A stretch of DNA of 64,000 nucleotides from Macrothele yani (GCA_039090855.1 CM076995.1:120664270-120728269); one strand, 5' to 3'; shown: positions 22,650-35,174, numbered from the stretch's first letter. The notes: generated by a model not told the origin, from the letters alone. Program-made: numbers and translations.

Positions 22650-23160
22650 CTACGGTTGGAAAACGTAAAAAAGGAATTGCAGAAAGTCTATAAATAATGA
22701 GTGCTCCTCGCTCTTTCCTTTCTTTGTGATATTGTGTTGTGTCCAGCGAAGGTTGAGCTGGGACACCACATCGCATTGGTAGGAGACAATGGAAATATAA
22801 TACCTTACTGGGGGAAGGCAATTCCCTCTTAGGTGGTTCCACACACTGATTCCTTAGCACAGGGTGGCTGGTGGAAGCAAAATAAGAGAAAACTGGGTGA
22901 ACACTTTTCTCTTACTAACAATATTCCTCTGCTTGGATGCAGTTTATATAAACAAATGCTGCAGGTAAAATAGTCCCCTTCCTTCCCTTTTGGGCTATAA
23001 ATTTCTTTTTTTCCATTAGACAGCACTTACTTCACTTGAGCATAATAGATTTCGGGATGTTAACAGGCATGCACATTTTCTTTTTTTCCGTTTTTCTCCC
23101 CAACCACACTAATTTGTAGTTTGACAAAAATCCTATAACTGCTCTTGTAATCAAAGCATA
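22650..23160. other. stretch without recognisable genes
   Basis: Chance frames only; pyrimidine runs at about 23075-23100. It lies directly upstream of the piggyBac relic and may be part of that element, but I cannot find its terminus. Confidence 0.4.
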
Positions 23161-23163
23161 AGG

Positions 23164-24128
23164 ATGGCCGACCCCATAAATAGCAAAAATTTTTACTCCA
23201 AAAGGTGAAAATTAGAATCCGTTGTCAGGCTTCCTTCTCCATGGATAGCTGATCCCACTGCTGGTCCATCTGGAATTATTAACCCTGCTACAGATGATCC
23301 AACTGTTGGTCCTACAACAACAGATTCTGTTGAATCGGAAACAAGTGACCACGAATCAAGTCTTTCCGGTTTTGAAATTTCTTCTGCATCTGATTCTGAT
23401 CTAGATTATGAAATCAGTACTGAAGAATATGATGATGATTGTGATTTCTTGCTAACAATGGAAGAACATCAGTGTTTAGACGTGAATCTCGTACATCATG
23501 AACAGCAGCAGATAATTTGGGGCCAGTTGATTCCTCAAAGCAAAAGGAAATTTCATTGACAGCGCCCTCAGGTATATGTCCCAATGTAATTAATTTAGAC
23601 CCCCTTACAGCTATTGACATGTTCCACTATCTAGTGACTGATGATATTTATCTTCTAATGGTTACTGAAACAAATAAAAATGCACAGCAAGTCATTCAAG
23701 GCAGTATCCTATCACCACATTCGAGGATGAAACAGTGGCTGCCAGCATCTGTAAGTGAAATGAAAAAAATTCTTGGTCTGCTTATTTGGATGGGCCTGAT
23801 TAGATTTTCAAAGATTACAGATTACTGGTCCACTCATGTGTTGTTCCAAAACCGAATTGCACCTAACACTTTCAGCAGAAACAAGTTTCAACTCCTACTG
23901 AAGTTATGGACTTCGCTGACAATTCTTAAGATCCAGGGTCTGGGAACGATCGCACTTATAAGGTCAAAAGGCTTATGGAGATACTTCTGTGCAACATGAA
24001 TAAATTGAAACAGCCAGGGAAAAAATTTCTGTGGATGAAAGTCTTGTGCTATTTAGAGGAAGATTTGGTTTTAGGCAATACATTCCTGGAAAGGCCCACA
24101 AATATGGTATAAAGATTTATAAGTTATG
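23164..24128 (+). pseudogene. piggyBac-type transposase relic, C-terminally truncated
   Basis: The relic starts at MADPINSKNFYSKR (23164), followed by an acidic, serine-rich N-terminal region (about 23280-23460) usual in piggyBac proteins. The DDE_Tnp_1_7-type core at 23517-23999 reads NLDPLTAIDMFHYLVTDD, MKKILGLLIWMGLIR, DYWSTH and SRNKFQLLLKLW. Near 24030-24128 is a SVDESLVLF segment with its catalytic-type aspartate, then GFRQYIPGKAHKYGIK. The frame ends at a stop just after that, so the distal catalytic residues are missing. At least three stops or frameshifts precede it. TTAA-flanked ends were not found. Confidence 0.88.
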
Positions 24129-24179
24129 AGTAGCTCCACATCAAATTTGTACTCTATATTTTACTTTAACAAAAAAACT

Positions 24180-24480
24180 ATTTGTAATATATCATGAAAA
24201 TTTCGAAAATATACACAAAAATCTACGGAATCTATGAAAAAAATAATAGTATGCCCATGGGCCATAGAAGTCGTGAGCGACTTCTATGGCTATCTGATTT
24301 ACGATGTATTTCTTCAGTATGTTATGTAGTAGTCTAACGCTTCAAAACATGGGTAAATGTAGTGAAAAGAATACAAAATAAAAACCAAATTACCGGTAAT
24401 TGAAATGTTCAAGGCACCTGCACCCAGTGTAGCTTTCCTGCTATTAATTTTACTTATTTTTTTCCAAACGGGATAACATT
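24180..24480 (+). repeat. dispersed repeat copy 1 (left of RTE)
   Basis: About 300 bp with a diverged direct copy at 27750-28075. It includes a perfect 13-bp hairpin (GCCATAGAAGTCG, loop TGAG, complement) at 24261-24290. Shared landmarks are the hairpin, AACGCTTCAAAACA, and ATACAAAATAAAAACC. Confidence 0.75.
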
Positions 24481-24565
24481 TATGCCTCATATTTTTTACC
24501 ACATGCTACTTGCCATAAAAACAAAATATAATACAAACATACATATATAAATATCTTTATATATA

Positions 24566-27500
24566 AGGTCAGGTGATGCGTAACATCACAGCCTCTCCTT
24601 GACAAATGTCAACCCCGCCTTCTCGTGGTGCATCCTGTTCCTACTAAAGGGGCTCTGACGACCGCCAATAGCGGTATAACTATACCATCGGGATTAGAGG
24701 AAATTCTATCCCACACTCACCAACCCGCTTGGCGAGCGTGGTGAGTTATGGCCAAACCCCTCCAAAATGACTCCACAACTTAAATCTTGGCCCTCAGTCT
24801 CTGGCAGCTGGAATGTACCTGGCCAAGGCAGCGGCCAGTGCGACATGAAGGCAGAGGGTGCTAAGAATCCCCGGAGGACCGGACTAGGCTGCCATCTGAT
24901 GCTGACCTTGGCAACGTACAATGGACGCTCCCTATCTTCTGATTCAAGGCTTCTTGAATTGGAAGAGGAACTACAAAGGATCAAGTGGGACATCGTGGGG
25001 CTAAGTGAGGTAAGGAGAAAAGGAGAAGATCTCATCGAACTGAAAAGTGGACATCTCTTCTACTATCGTGGGACAGATACTGGCAGAACTAGTGGTGTTG
25101 GATTTATAATAAACAAGAAACTGAAGGATAAAGTTGTAGAAGTTGAAAGTTCCTCTGACAGAGCTGCACGGCTTGTTATCCAACTCTCGAAAAGATACCA
25201 GGCTCAGATTATTCAAACTTATGCACCCACCACAAGTCATCCTGAAGAAGAAATTGAAGAATTTTATGAGGAAATTTGTCATCTAAATAATAAAGGTAAG
25301 CAGAACTTGAAGATAATTATGGGAGATTTCAATGCAAAAATAGGGCAACGGCAACAGAATGAAACTTCAGTAGGTAAATTCGGTCACAGCAACAGAAACC
25401 GGCGTGGAAATACTCTCGTTGAGTTTGCAGAGGCAGAAGGGTTTTTCATCTTGAACTCCTTCTTCAAGAAAAAGCCACACAGGAAATGGACATGGAGACA
25501 TCCAAATGGGACGACAAGTGAAATTGATTTTATTATGTGTAACAAAAAATTCGTCATAGAAGACTGCAGTGTGCTAAACAAGTTCAACACAGGTAGTGAC
25601 CATAGATTGGTGAGATGTAAGATGCACCTCAACACTAAACTTGAGCATGGCAAGCTCATAAGACAAACAAAATCTATTGACATAACCAACCTTAAAAACA
25701 CCATAATACCTTCAAGTTGGAACTGAAGAACAGGTTCTCTGCTTTAGAAGGCCTAACATCGGAAGAAGTGGACATCTCTGAAGTTAACAGAAAAGTAACC
25801 AAAGCTCTTATGGAAACAGCAACAAAATTAGCTGGGTCTAAGAACAAGTTGCATGTAAATAAATTATCAGGAAAAACGAAAATGTTGATGCAAAAAAGGA
25901 GAGAGATGGGGACAACTAAAGAAGATGTGACTTCCAAAGTGGAATATATAGAGCTATGCAAGACAGTACGAAAAAGTATCACTGAAGACGTAAGAAAATT
26001 CAACTGTGAACTAGTGAGGAAAGCAATTGAAAACAACCAAAGCCTAAAGATAGCAAAGGGACATCTCAGTAAGGGAAGAAAACAGATTATGGCACTGAGA
26101 AAAGAAGATGGTTCTGTAACAAGAAATAGAGGCGAAATTTTGACAAGAGTGAAAGATTTCTACTCCAAATTATATGAAAGAGATGATACATGCACTCCAG
26201 ACATCATGAAAGATACCAGTACCAGAGTTCCTCTAGTCCTTCCAGCAGAAGTTGCACATGCAATCAAGAACATGAAGCGGGGAAAAGCTCCAGGAGAAGA
26301 TGGAATTACTGTAGACATCATACAAGAAGCAAGTGGAGAAATCGAAACAGTACTCGCCCAAATTTTCACTCGATGCCTTAATGAAGGAAAGATTCCTTAG
26401 GATTGGAACACCGCTACAATGATCCTGCTACATAAGAAAGGTGACATTGAGGATCTCGGAAACTACAGACCTATCAGCCTCCTATCAGTAGTTTATAAAA
26501 TCTTCACTAAAGTTCTTTCACACCGCTTGAAGGTAACACTGGACATGGCTCAACCGAGAGAACAAGCTGGATTCAGGAGTGGCTACAGTACAATAGATCA
26601 TATCCATGTGCTGAGAGAACTAATTGAAAGAGCGAGGGAATATGAACTTCCATTGTGCATGGCTTTTATCGATTATGAAAAGGCCTTTGATTCGGTGAAA
26701 CCATCAGCAGTTACAATGGCTCTGAAAACCTGCGGTATTGAAGATGCATACATTAATATTATTAATAACATCTATGAAAATGCAAGTGCAAAGATTAGGC
26801 TGTTTGAAAATACAACACACATAAAAATGGGAAAGGGAGTGAGACAAGGTGACACCATATCTCCGAAGCTCTTTAATGCCACATTGGAGGGTGTTTTTCA
26901 GTCACTGAGCTGGGAAAACAAAGGGGATAAAGATTAATGGAGATTATCTAACCCACCTTCGTTTTGCTGATGACGTAGTCATTTTTGCAACTAGCCCATC
27001 AGAGCTGCAGAGTATGATCCAGGAACTTGCTGACAAGAGTAAAGAAGTGGGATTAAAAATGAACTTTCAGAAGACAAAAGTGATGTTCAATGCTTTTACA
27101 AGAAATGAAGATTTATCGATTGATGGAGAAAAGCTGGAGATAACAGACACATACGTTTATCTTGGACAGCAGATATCAAGTGAGGGTCACATTGATGAAG
27201 AAATTAATCGGCGTACAAAACTTGCCTGGAGAGCTTTTGGAAGAAACAGCATAATTTTCAAGAGCAATATGCCATTATGTCTTAAAAGAAAAGTGTTTGA
27301 TCAATGCATCCTTCCAGTGCTTACGTATGGTGCAGAGACGTGGACCTTAACTAAAAGAGACATACAAAGGCTGCAGACAACTCAAAGCAGCATGGAGAGG
27401 TGCATACTTGGTGTAACCAGGAGAGATAAGAAGAGGAACTCGTGGATCCGAAAAATGACAAGAGTGGAAGACATCATGATCAGAGTTAAATCCCTGAAAT

Positions 27501-27747
27501 GGCAATGGGCTGGACATACTGCCAGAAGGACAGATCATCGATGGACAGCCGAAATTTTAGATAGGATTCCAAGGGACAGGAAAAGACCCAGAAGAAGACC
27601 ACATGGGAGATGGGTGGATGAAATTCGAAAGTATGCAGGGGTGACATGGAGGAGACTGGCACAAGACAGACCGTTGTGGAGGAAACTTGGGGAGACCTTC
27701 CATCCAGCAGTGGATTGATAATGGTTGACAATGATGATGATGATGAT
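24566..27747 (+). mobile_element. RTE-clade LINE, near full length
   Basis: About 3.2 kb with a GC-richer 5' region (24566-24766), one long ORF and a very short 3' end running into (GAT)n at 27731-27747. RTE elements typically have this compact form and a short-repeat tail instead of poly-A. Both flanks are TA-rich, so the exact target duplication cannot be read. Confidence 0.9.
24767..27718 (+). pseudogene. RTE endonuclease-reverse transcriptase, three lesions
   Basis: The AP-endonuclease domain is at 24900-25640: LATYNGRSL, WDIVGLSEVRR, TYAPT, IIMGDFNAKIG, SEIDFIM and the catalytic GSDHRLV. A linker follows (25717-26280). The reverse transcriptase is at about 26400-27060: NYRPISLLSVVYKIF, AFIDYEKAFDSV, GVRQGDTISP, and the active site FADDVVIF near 26965-26990. 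The C-terminal domain (27200-27718) has LPVLTYGAETW and an Arg-rich RWAGH-like region. Lesions are a frameshift near 25700, an in-frame TAG at 26398-26400 and a one-base insertion near 26928. The protein would nick the target and copy its own RNA there. With so few lesions the copy died recently. Confidence 0.93.
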
Positions 27748-27749
27748 AT

Positions 27750-28075
27750 ATATATAGCTGGATATTTAAAACATCAAAAATTTCGGAAATAAACCTGATA
27801 TTTTACGAAATGTATATATATAAAAAAAAAAATAACAGCACATTCCCAAGCCACGGAAGTCGCACCCGACTTCTTATCCCCAGGCCATCTGCATTGTAAC
27901 ACCTGCACTCTGTTGCCTAGCAACCTAACACTTCAAAACACAAAGAAGTTGCGTCACCTAGCGGAAGTAATACAAAACAAAAACCGAAACCCATTAACAA
28001 TTTGAAGTCGCTGGCGCCAGCATGGCCCCTTACAACGATTTTTTTTTGCTGGCGGCTGCGCCTGCTGGCAATGAA
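27750..28075 (+). repeat. dispersed repeat copy 2 (right of RTE)
   Basis: A diverged direct copy of 24180-24480. It has the same order of landmarks, including GGAAGTCG-CACC-CGACTTC in the hairpin position and AACACTTCAAAACA. The match is too long and too diverged to be an RTE target duplication. Confidence 0.7.
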
Positions 28076-28079
28076 AGTG

Positions 28080-29640
28080 TTAAAGGTCACCAACTCACTG
28101 AATGAGTTACTTTTGGGGCAAACAGCAGAAGCTCATTTCCCTTTCTATAGCAAAGTTAAAATTCTGAGCAAATGAAAGAAAAGTGTGCCAGAATTTACTG
28201 TTGTTTCGTATATTTCACTTATTATTGCACTTCTATAAATATGGTTATATTGTACACTTTTCATACTATGTCACAGACTTCACAGTATGCACAAGCAACT
28301 GTTGCACCTGCTAATGCAATTCTGGTTTTCTTGTCCCCAAATATATTTACTTTTCTAAGAGGAATCTAATCACATCTACATAGTTTTTTTATTTCTCCAT
28401 TGCAGAGTCAGTTTTTAAATTTACTGAGGGTTGTTGTCTCCATGTTACAAGCTGACCTTTGCATATAACTAGATGTATTAAAACATTCTTTGGCCAAATG
28501 TGGCTCTTGCATGTGAGTTTTTCAACAAATTTAACATTTGCTCCAATGAATTTGGTCAGGAGAGGGGAATATACATCTATGATGAGAGATTCAGACACCA
28601 CAACATAGTTTGTTTGCAAACATATTTCTAAATCCTTACCTTGAAATCCTGCATAAATACATTAACAATTTTGTAAACTCTGGCATTGCTTTGGTTCTAG
28701 AAATTACTCTATCAAATCTACAATAATGATCTTTCTTCAAGAAAACTCTTCACAAGTTTCATCAAGAAGTCATTTTTATCTTCTATGTTCAATCCCCAGC
28801 TTATAAATAAAATTAAGAGTCCTAAATTGTGTAAAAAGTTAAGCTTCACTTTTTCTGTTACACTATTTCCTGTAGGTTCAACACATCTCTGGGTATTCTG
28901 CTCATCTCTAACAACAAAAGAATTGAAATTTTGATGGTAAATTTGAGTATTTTAGTATGATTAAAAGCCCCTTTCACTTTACCTTTTCATGCTAATGAGG
29001 CTGTACAGAGAAAGTACCACATACTACAAAAAATCATTAAATGGTCAGCAAATAATATCTTTTGAGCATTAGTTGGCAGGATTTAATGAAGCAAAATTTT
29101 TTGAACAGCACTAAATAAATACTATGTCTCCTAGTCAAATGAGTCAGCATTCTACCAGTACAGATTATTGTATAATGTCAGCTGACTAACAGTTAATGCA
29201 CCTGAGCTGAATGTTTGTATGATGTCACACAGCTGGTTGAGAACTGGCCAAATGGCAACATACCAGTTTTTGCTTTGCCATTAGTCAGTTTATTTTACCA
29301 CCTATGTCTGCTAGGTTTCAACCTGGGACTAGTCTTTTTTTACTGTGAAACTGCAGCCTTGTACAGTTGGAACTGTACCAAAGTATATGAGTCATCCAAA
29401 TGAAACATAGACAGGGGGCACTGCAGTAACCACACATAAAAGAGGAATGCAGCATTGTGAAGCATTTAGTAGATGTGACATGTTGGATGCGAGTAAATAT
29501 CAAAGGAATGCAAACGACCTATCTTATGAATATCTCCAAGCAGGCACAGTGAACAGTGATCCAATTTTTGACAAAAGAGGGAAGCAAATCGGCAGAAAAC
29601 CTATGATGGATGCAGACAGTTTGGGGAATGCATTGCTTGC
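28080..29640. other. AT-rich stretch without recognisable genes
   Basis: Only short chance frames. No transposon termini or tandem structure recognised. Confidence 0.4.
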
Positions 29641-29644
29641 ATGC

Positions 29645-29880
29645 AGTATGGTCTCGAAATGGTGGAAAGAATTTCAGGGTAGACATGAAAGCACTATGGA
29701 TCTGCTACGCACATGCCGCCATCACACTGGACACAATCGCGCAGCGGTGGATGAATTAGTGAAAGTTAACCGCAGAATAACAGTTGGTGAGTTAGCAATT
29801 GCAACAAGCATCAACAGGGGCTCCATTGGCACAATCCTCTACCAAGAACTGCGGTAGGGTTTCAAAGCACCTGACAGAGT
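29645..29880 (+). pseudogene. mariner transposase N-terminal fragment
   Basis: The plus frame reads MVSKWWKEFQ...ESTMDLLRT, then HNRAAVDELVKVNRRITV and GELAIATSINRGSIGTIL. This is the second helix-turn-helix of mariner transposases (V.ANRRIT..ELA...GISHGS...IL). The catalytic domain and both ends are missing. Upstream codons from 29447 stay open but show no homology. Confidence 0.75.
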
Positions 29881-29889
29881 CCATAAAAT

Positions 29890-31185
29890 TATCGACCAAT
29901 GGTACACCTGCCTAAATGTTACAAGTGAATATTTCTAGTGCTATGCTCCCATGTGATTTACCTGCGCACATATTCTTCTGCTGTAATCAAGTACACTTAA
30001 CTCCAACAGCTAAATTAATTGAATAAAAACCAAATTAATTGCCAATGTTTCATTTGGATGAACTCACAATTGCATTTTAGCTTCACTTCAACACTGCATT
30101 ATAATTTAGTGCTTACTGGATTATGATATGCCATCTGTCTGCCTGGGGGTTCAAGCAGCTGCTGACAAGAATTTGTATTTAGCCAGTGATCCCCCATGAG
30201 AAGCAAAACATCTGTAATGTAATTTCCATTATATGATACCAGGATTATCTGTTTAAAAGTTGTAAATCCAGGTTCTGTGGATAATATGCCGATGTGGATC
30301 ATACGCTGTCTCAAAAAGAAAAGTTTTCATGATACATTGACTCTTTTTAAAAAAATTCTGCAGTAACTGTGCAGGACACATGGTATAATGAAAAGTACTA
30401 AATAATGCATTAATAAAAAAAACTAATGCAATACAAACGCAGAGATTCGGAATGAGTGGAAAAGTTTTTTTTTCTGTTCTTGTGAATGTTTTGACAGAAA
30501 ATATGTTGCAACAAAGCTAGTACTATTTGCACTTCTGGAAGATTATGTGCTGTAGGAAGGAAGCTCAGTGGCACTGACGTTCATGGATGGAATTAATACA
30601 TCTACATGTTTAAAAAATATCAGTACTACAAATTGCCCATAGTTTTTACACTTTAAGGTTTAACTATGGTACTGCTGAAAAAAAAAAAATAGCTTTTAGC
30701 TCTTTATTCACTTTTTAAAAAACAACTATAGATTCTAGCTGTATTCACTTAAAACAAATATAGATTTTTGCTTACAGTTACTTTATTTAATAAGATCATT
30801 TTATTTATATTTACTTATTTGGAGTTCTAAGTCTTTCATGAATTACAACTTTTCTGTCTTAAATTAGAGTTGGGGATAAAATTAGCAGGTGCTGATTATA
30901 CAGGGATCCCCCTTTGGAATTTCATGGTTTGCTGATTATATGTCACTGCAGATTATATGAAAGAAAATATTGTAGTTTGCCTGGAATGACTATATCCCCT
31001 GAAGGCAGAAGTAACTAACATACGTGTGTGAATATTACCATACAATTTATTAATGAGGCACAACAATTAAAAGTTTAACAGTAAAAAAAAAGTGGCAAAT
31101 ATTGGCCAAACATTGAAGTAAATAAAGCAAAAGAATTATGGAGGCCATTAAAAGCACCCACATCACTTGGAAACCATCTCTCTGG
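29890..31185. other. AT-rich stretch without recognisable genes
   Basis: Short A/T runs and chance frames. No structure recognised up to the Penelope target duplication. Confidence 0.4.
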
Positions 31186-31321
31186 TTAACAACGAATCAG
31201 CTAATGCAATAAAACATTCATGCTGTAAATCAACGGAATACAAGAACTTTGCCTTAGATGCACGATTAGAACTTGCAGGAGAAAAATAAAGTGTTTATTA
31301 AAAGTTAAAAGGTTAAAAACA

Positions 31322-31364
31322 CCATGAGATCTTTCATGGCTGCTACAGCCACATCTTCAGATGG
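31322..31364 (-). ncRNA. hammerhead-ribozyme-like motif, PLE terminal repeat 1
   Basis: Read on the minus strand: CCAU, core CUGAAGA, one extra U, a stem GUGGCUG/CAGCCAU with UAG loop, GAAA, a tiny stem III from AGAUCU, a C at the cleavage position, then AUGG closing stem I. The conserved CUGANGA and GAAA boxes are both present. The U between CUGAAGA and stem II is not in the textbook hammerhead, and one stem II pair is G-U. PLE terminal repeats are known to carry hammerheads with very short stem III. Activity is not shown. Confidence 0.6.
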
Positions 31365-31494
31365 AAAGACCCCAGTGCTCGAAACCCGACAGTTAAATAC
31401 AGGAGCAAAAAACCGGTCGTTGCCACTAAATCCGAAGAAATACCCGACAACAGAGGGAAAACACAATCATATTAAGGCTACGTATATACATAAC

Positions 31495-33897
31495 TTAAAG
31501 TTCATGATTTCTATTGTTAAACAATAATCTCCACGGTTGATGTAAGATGGCAGAAAGTTCATTACAACAAATATTAAAGTTTTGAAAAATATACATACTT
31601 TCGATAAGTAGTAATGAGGTTCTGGAGGCTGGAACCGCAAGGATGGTAGTCACGCTCCAAGTGGGAGAGTGCGAGCCTTTATTGACAAAGCAAGAGAGGG
31701 CTGTAGATTGTGAACAGATTTTCACACTGTACTTATGTTCAGAGAGTCTAGTTTTTAATCTTCTTGAGGTCATGCCAATATAAATACAGTCGTTATCATC
31801 ATTCTCTTTCGCTTTAAGGGGAATGCAGTACACTCCGTACTTATCAAACATATTAACACTGTCACGATCTTTTTTAACCCTAGCGAGGATGTTCTGAGTT
31901 CGAGTGCTAAACGGCAAATTATAGCGGTGGCATACATTTTTCAGGATATCAGCACATTGTGGTATGTAATCCATGGCTCCAACGAATTTGGTGGAGTGAC
32001 TCGCCCTTGTTAGAATTGTGAATGCCCATCTTTGAACCTTCCCCAAGATGCGATCAACATGCGTTTTATCATAGCCATGTGCAAGAGCAAGATTATAAAT
32101 CCTCTGCAACTCAGTCCTACGTTGATGAAAAGAAAAAGAATGGGAAATGGCTCGGCGGACAAGGAAGTTGATGGAAGCTAATTTGTGGCTGATGGGATGA
32201 GCTGGAGAGTACGGAATCAAATTAGGTACAAAAGATGGTTTTCTGAAAACGGAATACTGAGAAGTGTTGGAGGAGGGGTCCCTCTCAAGAAGAAAATCTA
32301 AGAACGGAAGAAAAAAATTAACTTCAATTTCAACTGAGAATTTGATAGAAGGATAGAAGGAAGACAGTATCTGCAAAGTGATTAAGTTCCTCAATGGACC
32401 CTGGCCAAAAAATGAGGACATCATCAACATACCTTAGGTACAGAAGGGGCCGCACAATGGGGTCAAAGAGGGCATGGGATTCAATGTCCTGAAGGATTAC
32501 CTCAGCTAAAAGGGGTGAGAGTGGGGACCCCATTGGGGCACCTTCAAGTCGACGATACACTTGACTATTAAACCTAAAGAAGGAACGACTGTTGATCAAA
32601 CGGAGGGCCTGCAGAATGGAGTCAATTTCTTCAGGGGTAGCTAACCCTAAAAGGGAAAGTTGTGATTCAATGAGGTTATGTACTGAAGGAACAGGAACGT
32701 TTGGAAACAGAGAAATCACGTCAAGTGAAGCTAAAAGGAAAGGCTTATTGGAGGTTTCAAAAGAACAGATTTTATCGATAGCTTGAGCAGAATTAAGAAC
32801 AGAAAGCCTAGAAGGGGAAGACACAATAGGGGAAAGAAACTGAGCTAAACATTTCTCCAATGGGCAAAGGGGGCTCGCGTACCCGGAAACTAAGGGGCGG
32901 AGAGGGTAACCCTCTTTATGCAATTTTGATTTCCCAGAAAGTTCCGGTACGCGAGGCCCAAGGGGTGGGCGCATGGATTTGACAATAGAAAGAGGAAGGT
33001 TTCCATGATTTTTTAGCTTGCTTAAAGCACTAATCGTTGCAGAGGTGGGGTCTAAGGGAACGATTGTGTGAGGAATATCCTGTAAGGCGGTATTCATCTT
33101 AAGAATGTAATCAGAATTATTAAGGATTATCAACTGGGCAGACTTATCAGCAGAGATGATCGCAACGTTAGGGTTATTTCGTAAGTTCTTCAGTTGAAGT
33201 TGTTCGTCTTGGAAATCCGGAAGTTCAGTCGATTTATTGCTCCTCAGTATGGCTTTGGACAACTTATACCGAGTTGGCTCTCGCTCGGGGGATGGAAGAG
33301 CCTGGATGATGTGTTCTGCTTGTGGAACAATTTTGAACTTGTTAATTTTTGTCGCCGGATAAGAGAACTTAAGGCCACGTTGTAAAGCCCTACTTTGGAC
33401 AGAGTTCAAGGGATAATCACTTAAATTGAGATAGTTAACATTGGTAGTTTGTGATAGTGCTCGCCTTTGATGATATGCATTAGAATACTTTCTCTCGGTA
33501 TCCAAAGCCAGCAAATTACAGAGCTTCTTCATATGCGTAACCTGTATATGCCCAGCCTCAGTAGAACAACTTGCCAAAAAGGTAATCATAAGTCTATCTA
33601 GGAGAACTGGATGTAGAAATTGAATCACATGTTGGTAAGCAGCATACGACCTACGTTGTAAATAATCTATAGTTCCTCTCTTCACCCGAATTTCACATAG
33701 AAGTCTCTTGCTGTTGATATAATAGTCTTGTCTCGTCTGGACAAGGGGGAACATCTTAAAGAGAGGTATTTAGGTAAAACTTCTAAGCCTCTGCAGTTGA
33801 GTAGGAACGCCAAATGTGTTTCTTGGATTAACAATTTCCTCCTGAAATATCGAAATATTTTAACTGAGTGTTCCGCACCACAGGTCCCGAAAAACAT
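31495..33897 (-). pseudogene. PLE reverse transcriptase + GIY-YIG endonuclease (long copy)
   Basis: The N-terminal part starts at 33897 (MFFGTCGAEHSVKIF). A frameshift near 33740 leads into the 474-codon RT frame. RT motifs are KLRNNP-like LKNLRNNPNVAIISADK, SGKSKLHKEGYPLRPLVSGY, SLDVISLFPNVP, GAPMGSPLSPLLAEVILQDIE and the active site YLRYVDDVLIF near 32440. A second frameshift near 32350 leads to the C-terminal frame. That frame has LPFLDFLLERD, YSVFRKPSF and the GIY-YIG endonuclease (YGVYCIPLK, then CIYIGMTSRRLKTRLSEHK) near 31740-31840. The enzyme pair performs target-primed reverse transcription, and this copy has only two visible lesions. Confidence 0.93.
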
Positions 33898-34061
33898 TGT
33901 AAGAACTTAAAACCAGTTCACATACCAAAGTCTGCTTTGTCCAATGCAATAAAACATTCGTGCTGTAAATCAACGGAATACAAGAACTTTGCCTTAGATG
34001 CAGGATTAGAACTTGCAGGAGAAAAATAAAGTGTTTATTAAAAGTTAAAAGGTTAAAAACA

Positions 34062-34104
34062 CCATGAGATCTTTCGTGGCTGCTACAGCCACATCTTCAG
34101 ATGG
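34062..34104 (-). ncRNA. hammerhead-ribozyme-like motif, PLE terminal repeat 2
   Basis: As at 31322, but stem II is seven perfect pairs (GUGGCUG with CAGCCAC). The A-to-C-side change restores pairing relative to copy 1, so this is the best-formed of the three. Core CUGAAGA and GAAA are intact, and stem I is CCAU/AUGG with possible distal pairing. Confidence 0.62.
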
Positions 34105-34234
34105 AAAGACCCGAGTGCTCGAAACCCGACAGTTAAATACAGGAGCAAAAAACCGGTCGTTGCCACTAAATCCGAAGAAATACCCGATAACAGAGGGAAA
34201 ACACAATCATATTAAGGCTACATATATACATAAC

Positions 34235-35080
34235 TTAAAGTTCATGATTTCTATTGTTAAACAATAATCTCCACGGTTGATGTAAGATGGCAGAAAGTTC
34301 ATCATTACAACAAATATTAAAGTTTTGAAAAATATACATACTTTCGATAAGTAGTAATGAGGTTCTGGAGGCTGGAACCGCAAGGATGGTAGTCACGCTC
34401 CAAGTGGGAGAGTGCGAGCCTTTATTGACAAAGCGAGAGAGGGCTGTAGATTGTGAACAGATTTTCACACTGTACTTATGTTCAGAGAGCCCAGTTTTTA
34501 ATCTTTTTGAGGTCATGCCAATATAAATACAGTCGTTATCATCGTTCTCTTTCGCTTTAAGGGGAATGCAGTACACTCCGTACTTATCAAACATATTAAC
34601 ACTGTCACGATCTTTTTTAACCCTAGCGAGGATGTTCCGAGTTCGAGTGCCAAACGACAAATGATAGCGGTGGCATACATTTTTCAGGATATCAGCACAT
34701 TGTGGTATGTAATCCATGGCTCCAACGAATTTGGTGGAGTGACTCGCCCTTGTTAGAGTTGTGAATGCCCATCTTTGAACCTTCCCTAAGATGCGATCAA
34801 CATGCGTTTTATCATAGCCATGTGCAAGAGCAAGATTATAAATCCTCTGCAACTCAGTCCTACGTTGATGAAAAGAAAAAGAATGGGAAATGGCTTGGCG
34901 GACAAGGAAGTTGATGGAAGCTAATTTGTGGCTGATGGGATGAGCTGAAGAGTACGGAATCAAATTAGGGACAAAAGATGGTTTTCTGAAAACGGAACAC
35001 TGTAAAGTGTTGGAGGAGGGGTCCCTCTCCAGAAGAAAATCTAAGAACGGAAGAGAAAAATTAACTTCAATTTCAATTTT
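34235..35080 (-). pseudogene. PLE copy 2, 5'-truncated (endonuclease end only)
   Basis: Near-identical to 31495-32340, covering the region after YVDD through the GIY-YIG domain (CIYIGMTSKRLKTGLSEHK). It begins where the RT would precede it, at a T run (about 35081-35091), and there joins the inverted terminal repeat. An extra codon (ND for N) distinguishes its C-terminus from copy 1. The conserved R in TRLSEHK reads G here. Confidence 0.9.
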
Positions 35081-35131
35081 TTTTTTTTTGCTCCTGTATT
35101 TAACTGTCGGGTTCTGAGCACTCGGGTCTTT

Positions 35132-35174
35132 CCGTCTGAAGATGTGGCTGTAGCAGCCATGAAACATCTCATGG
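35132..35174 (+). ncRNA. hammerhead-like motif in the inverted PLE terminal fragment
   Basis: Same arrangement on the plus strand: CCGU, CUGAAGA, stem II with UAG loop, GAAA, AUGG. The stem III hexamer reads ACAUCU, so its second pair is lost, and stem I has a G-U pair. This copy looks less likely to fold correctly. Confidence 0.5.

Noticed and set aside
24180..28075. Long direct repeats as LTRs of a retrovirus-like element
   Set aside because: They are strongly diverged, have no TG...CA ends, and enclose an RTE LINE with no gag, protease or integrase.
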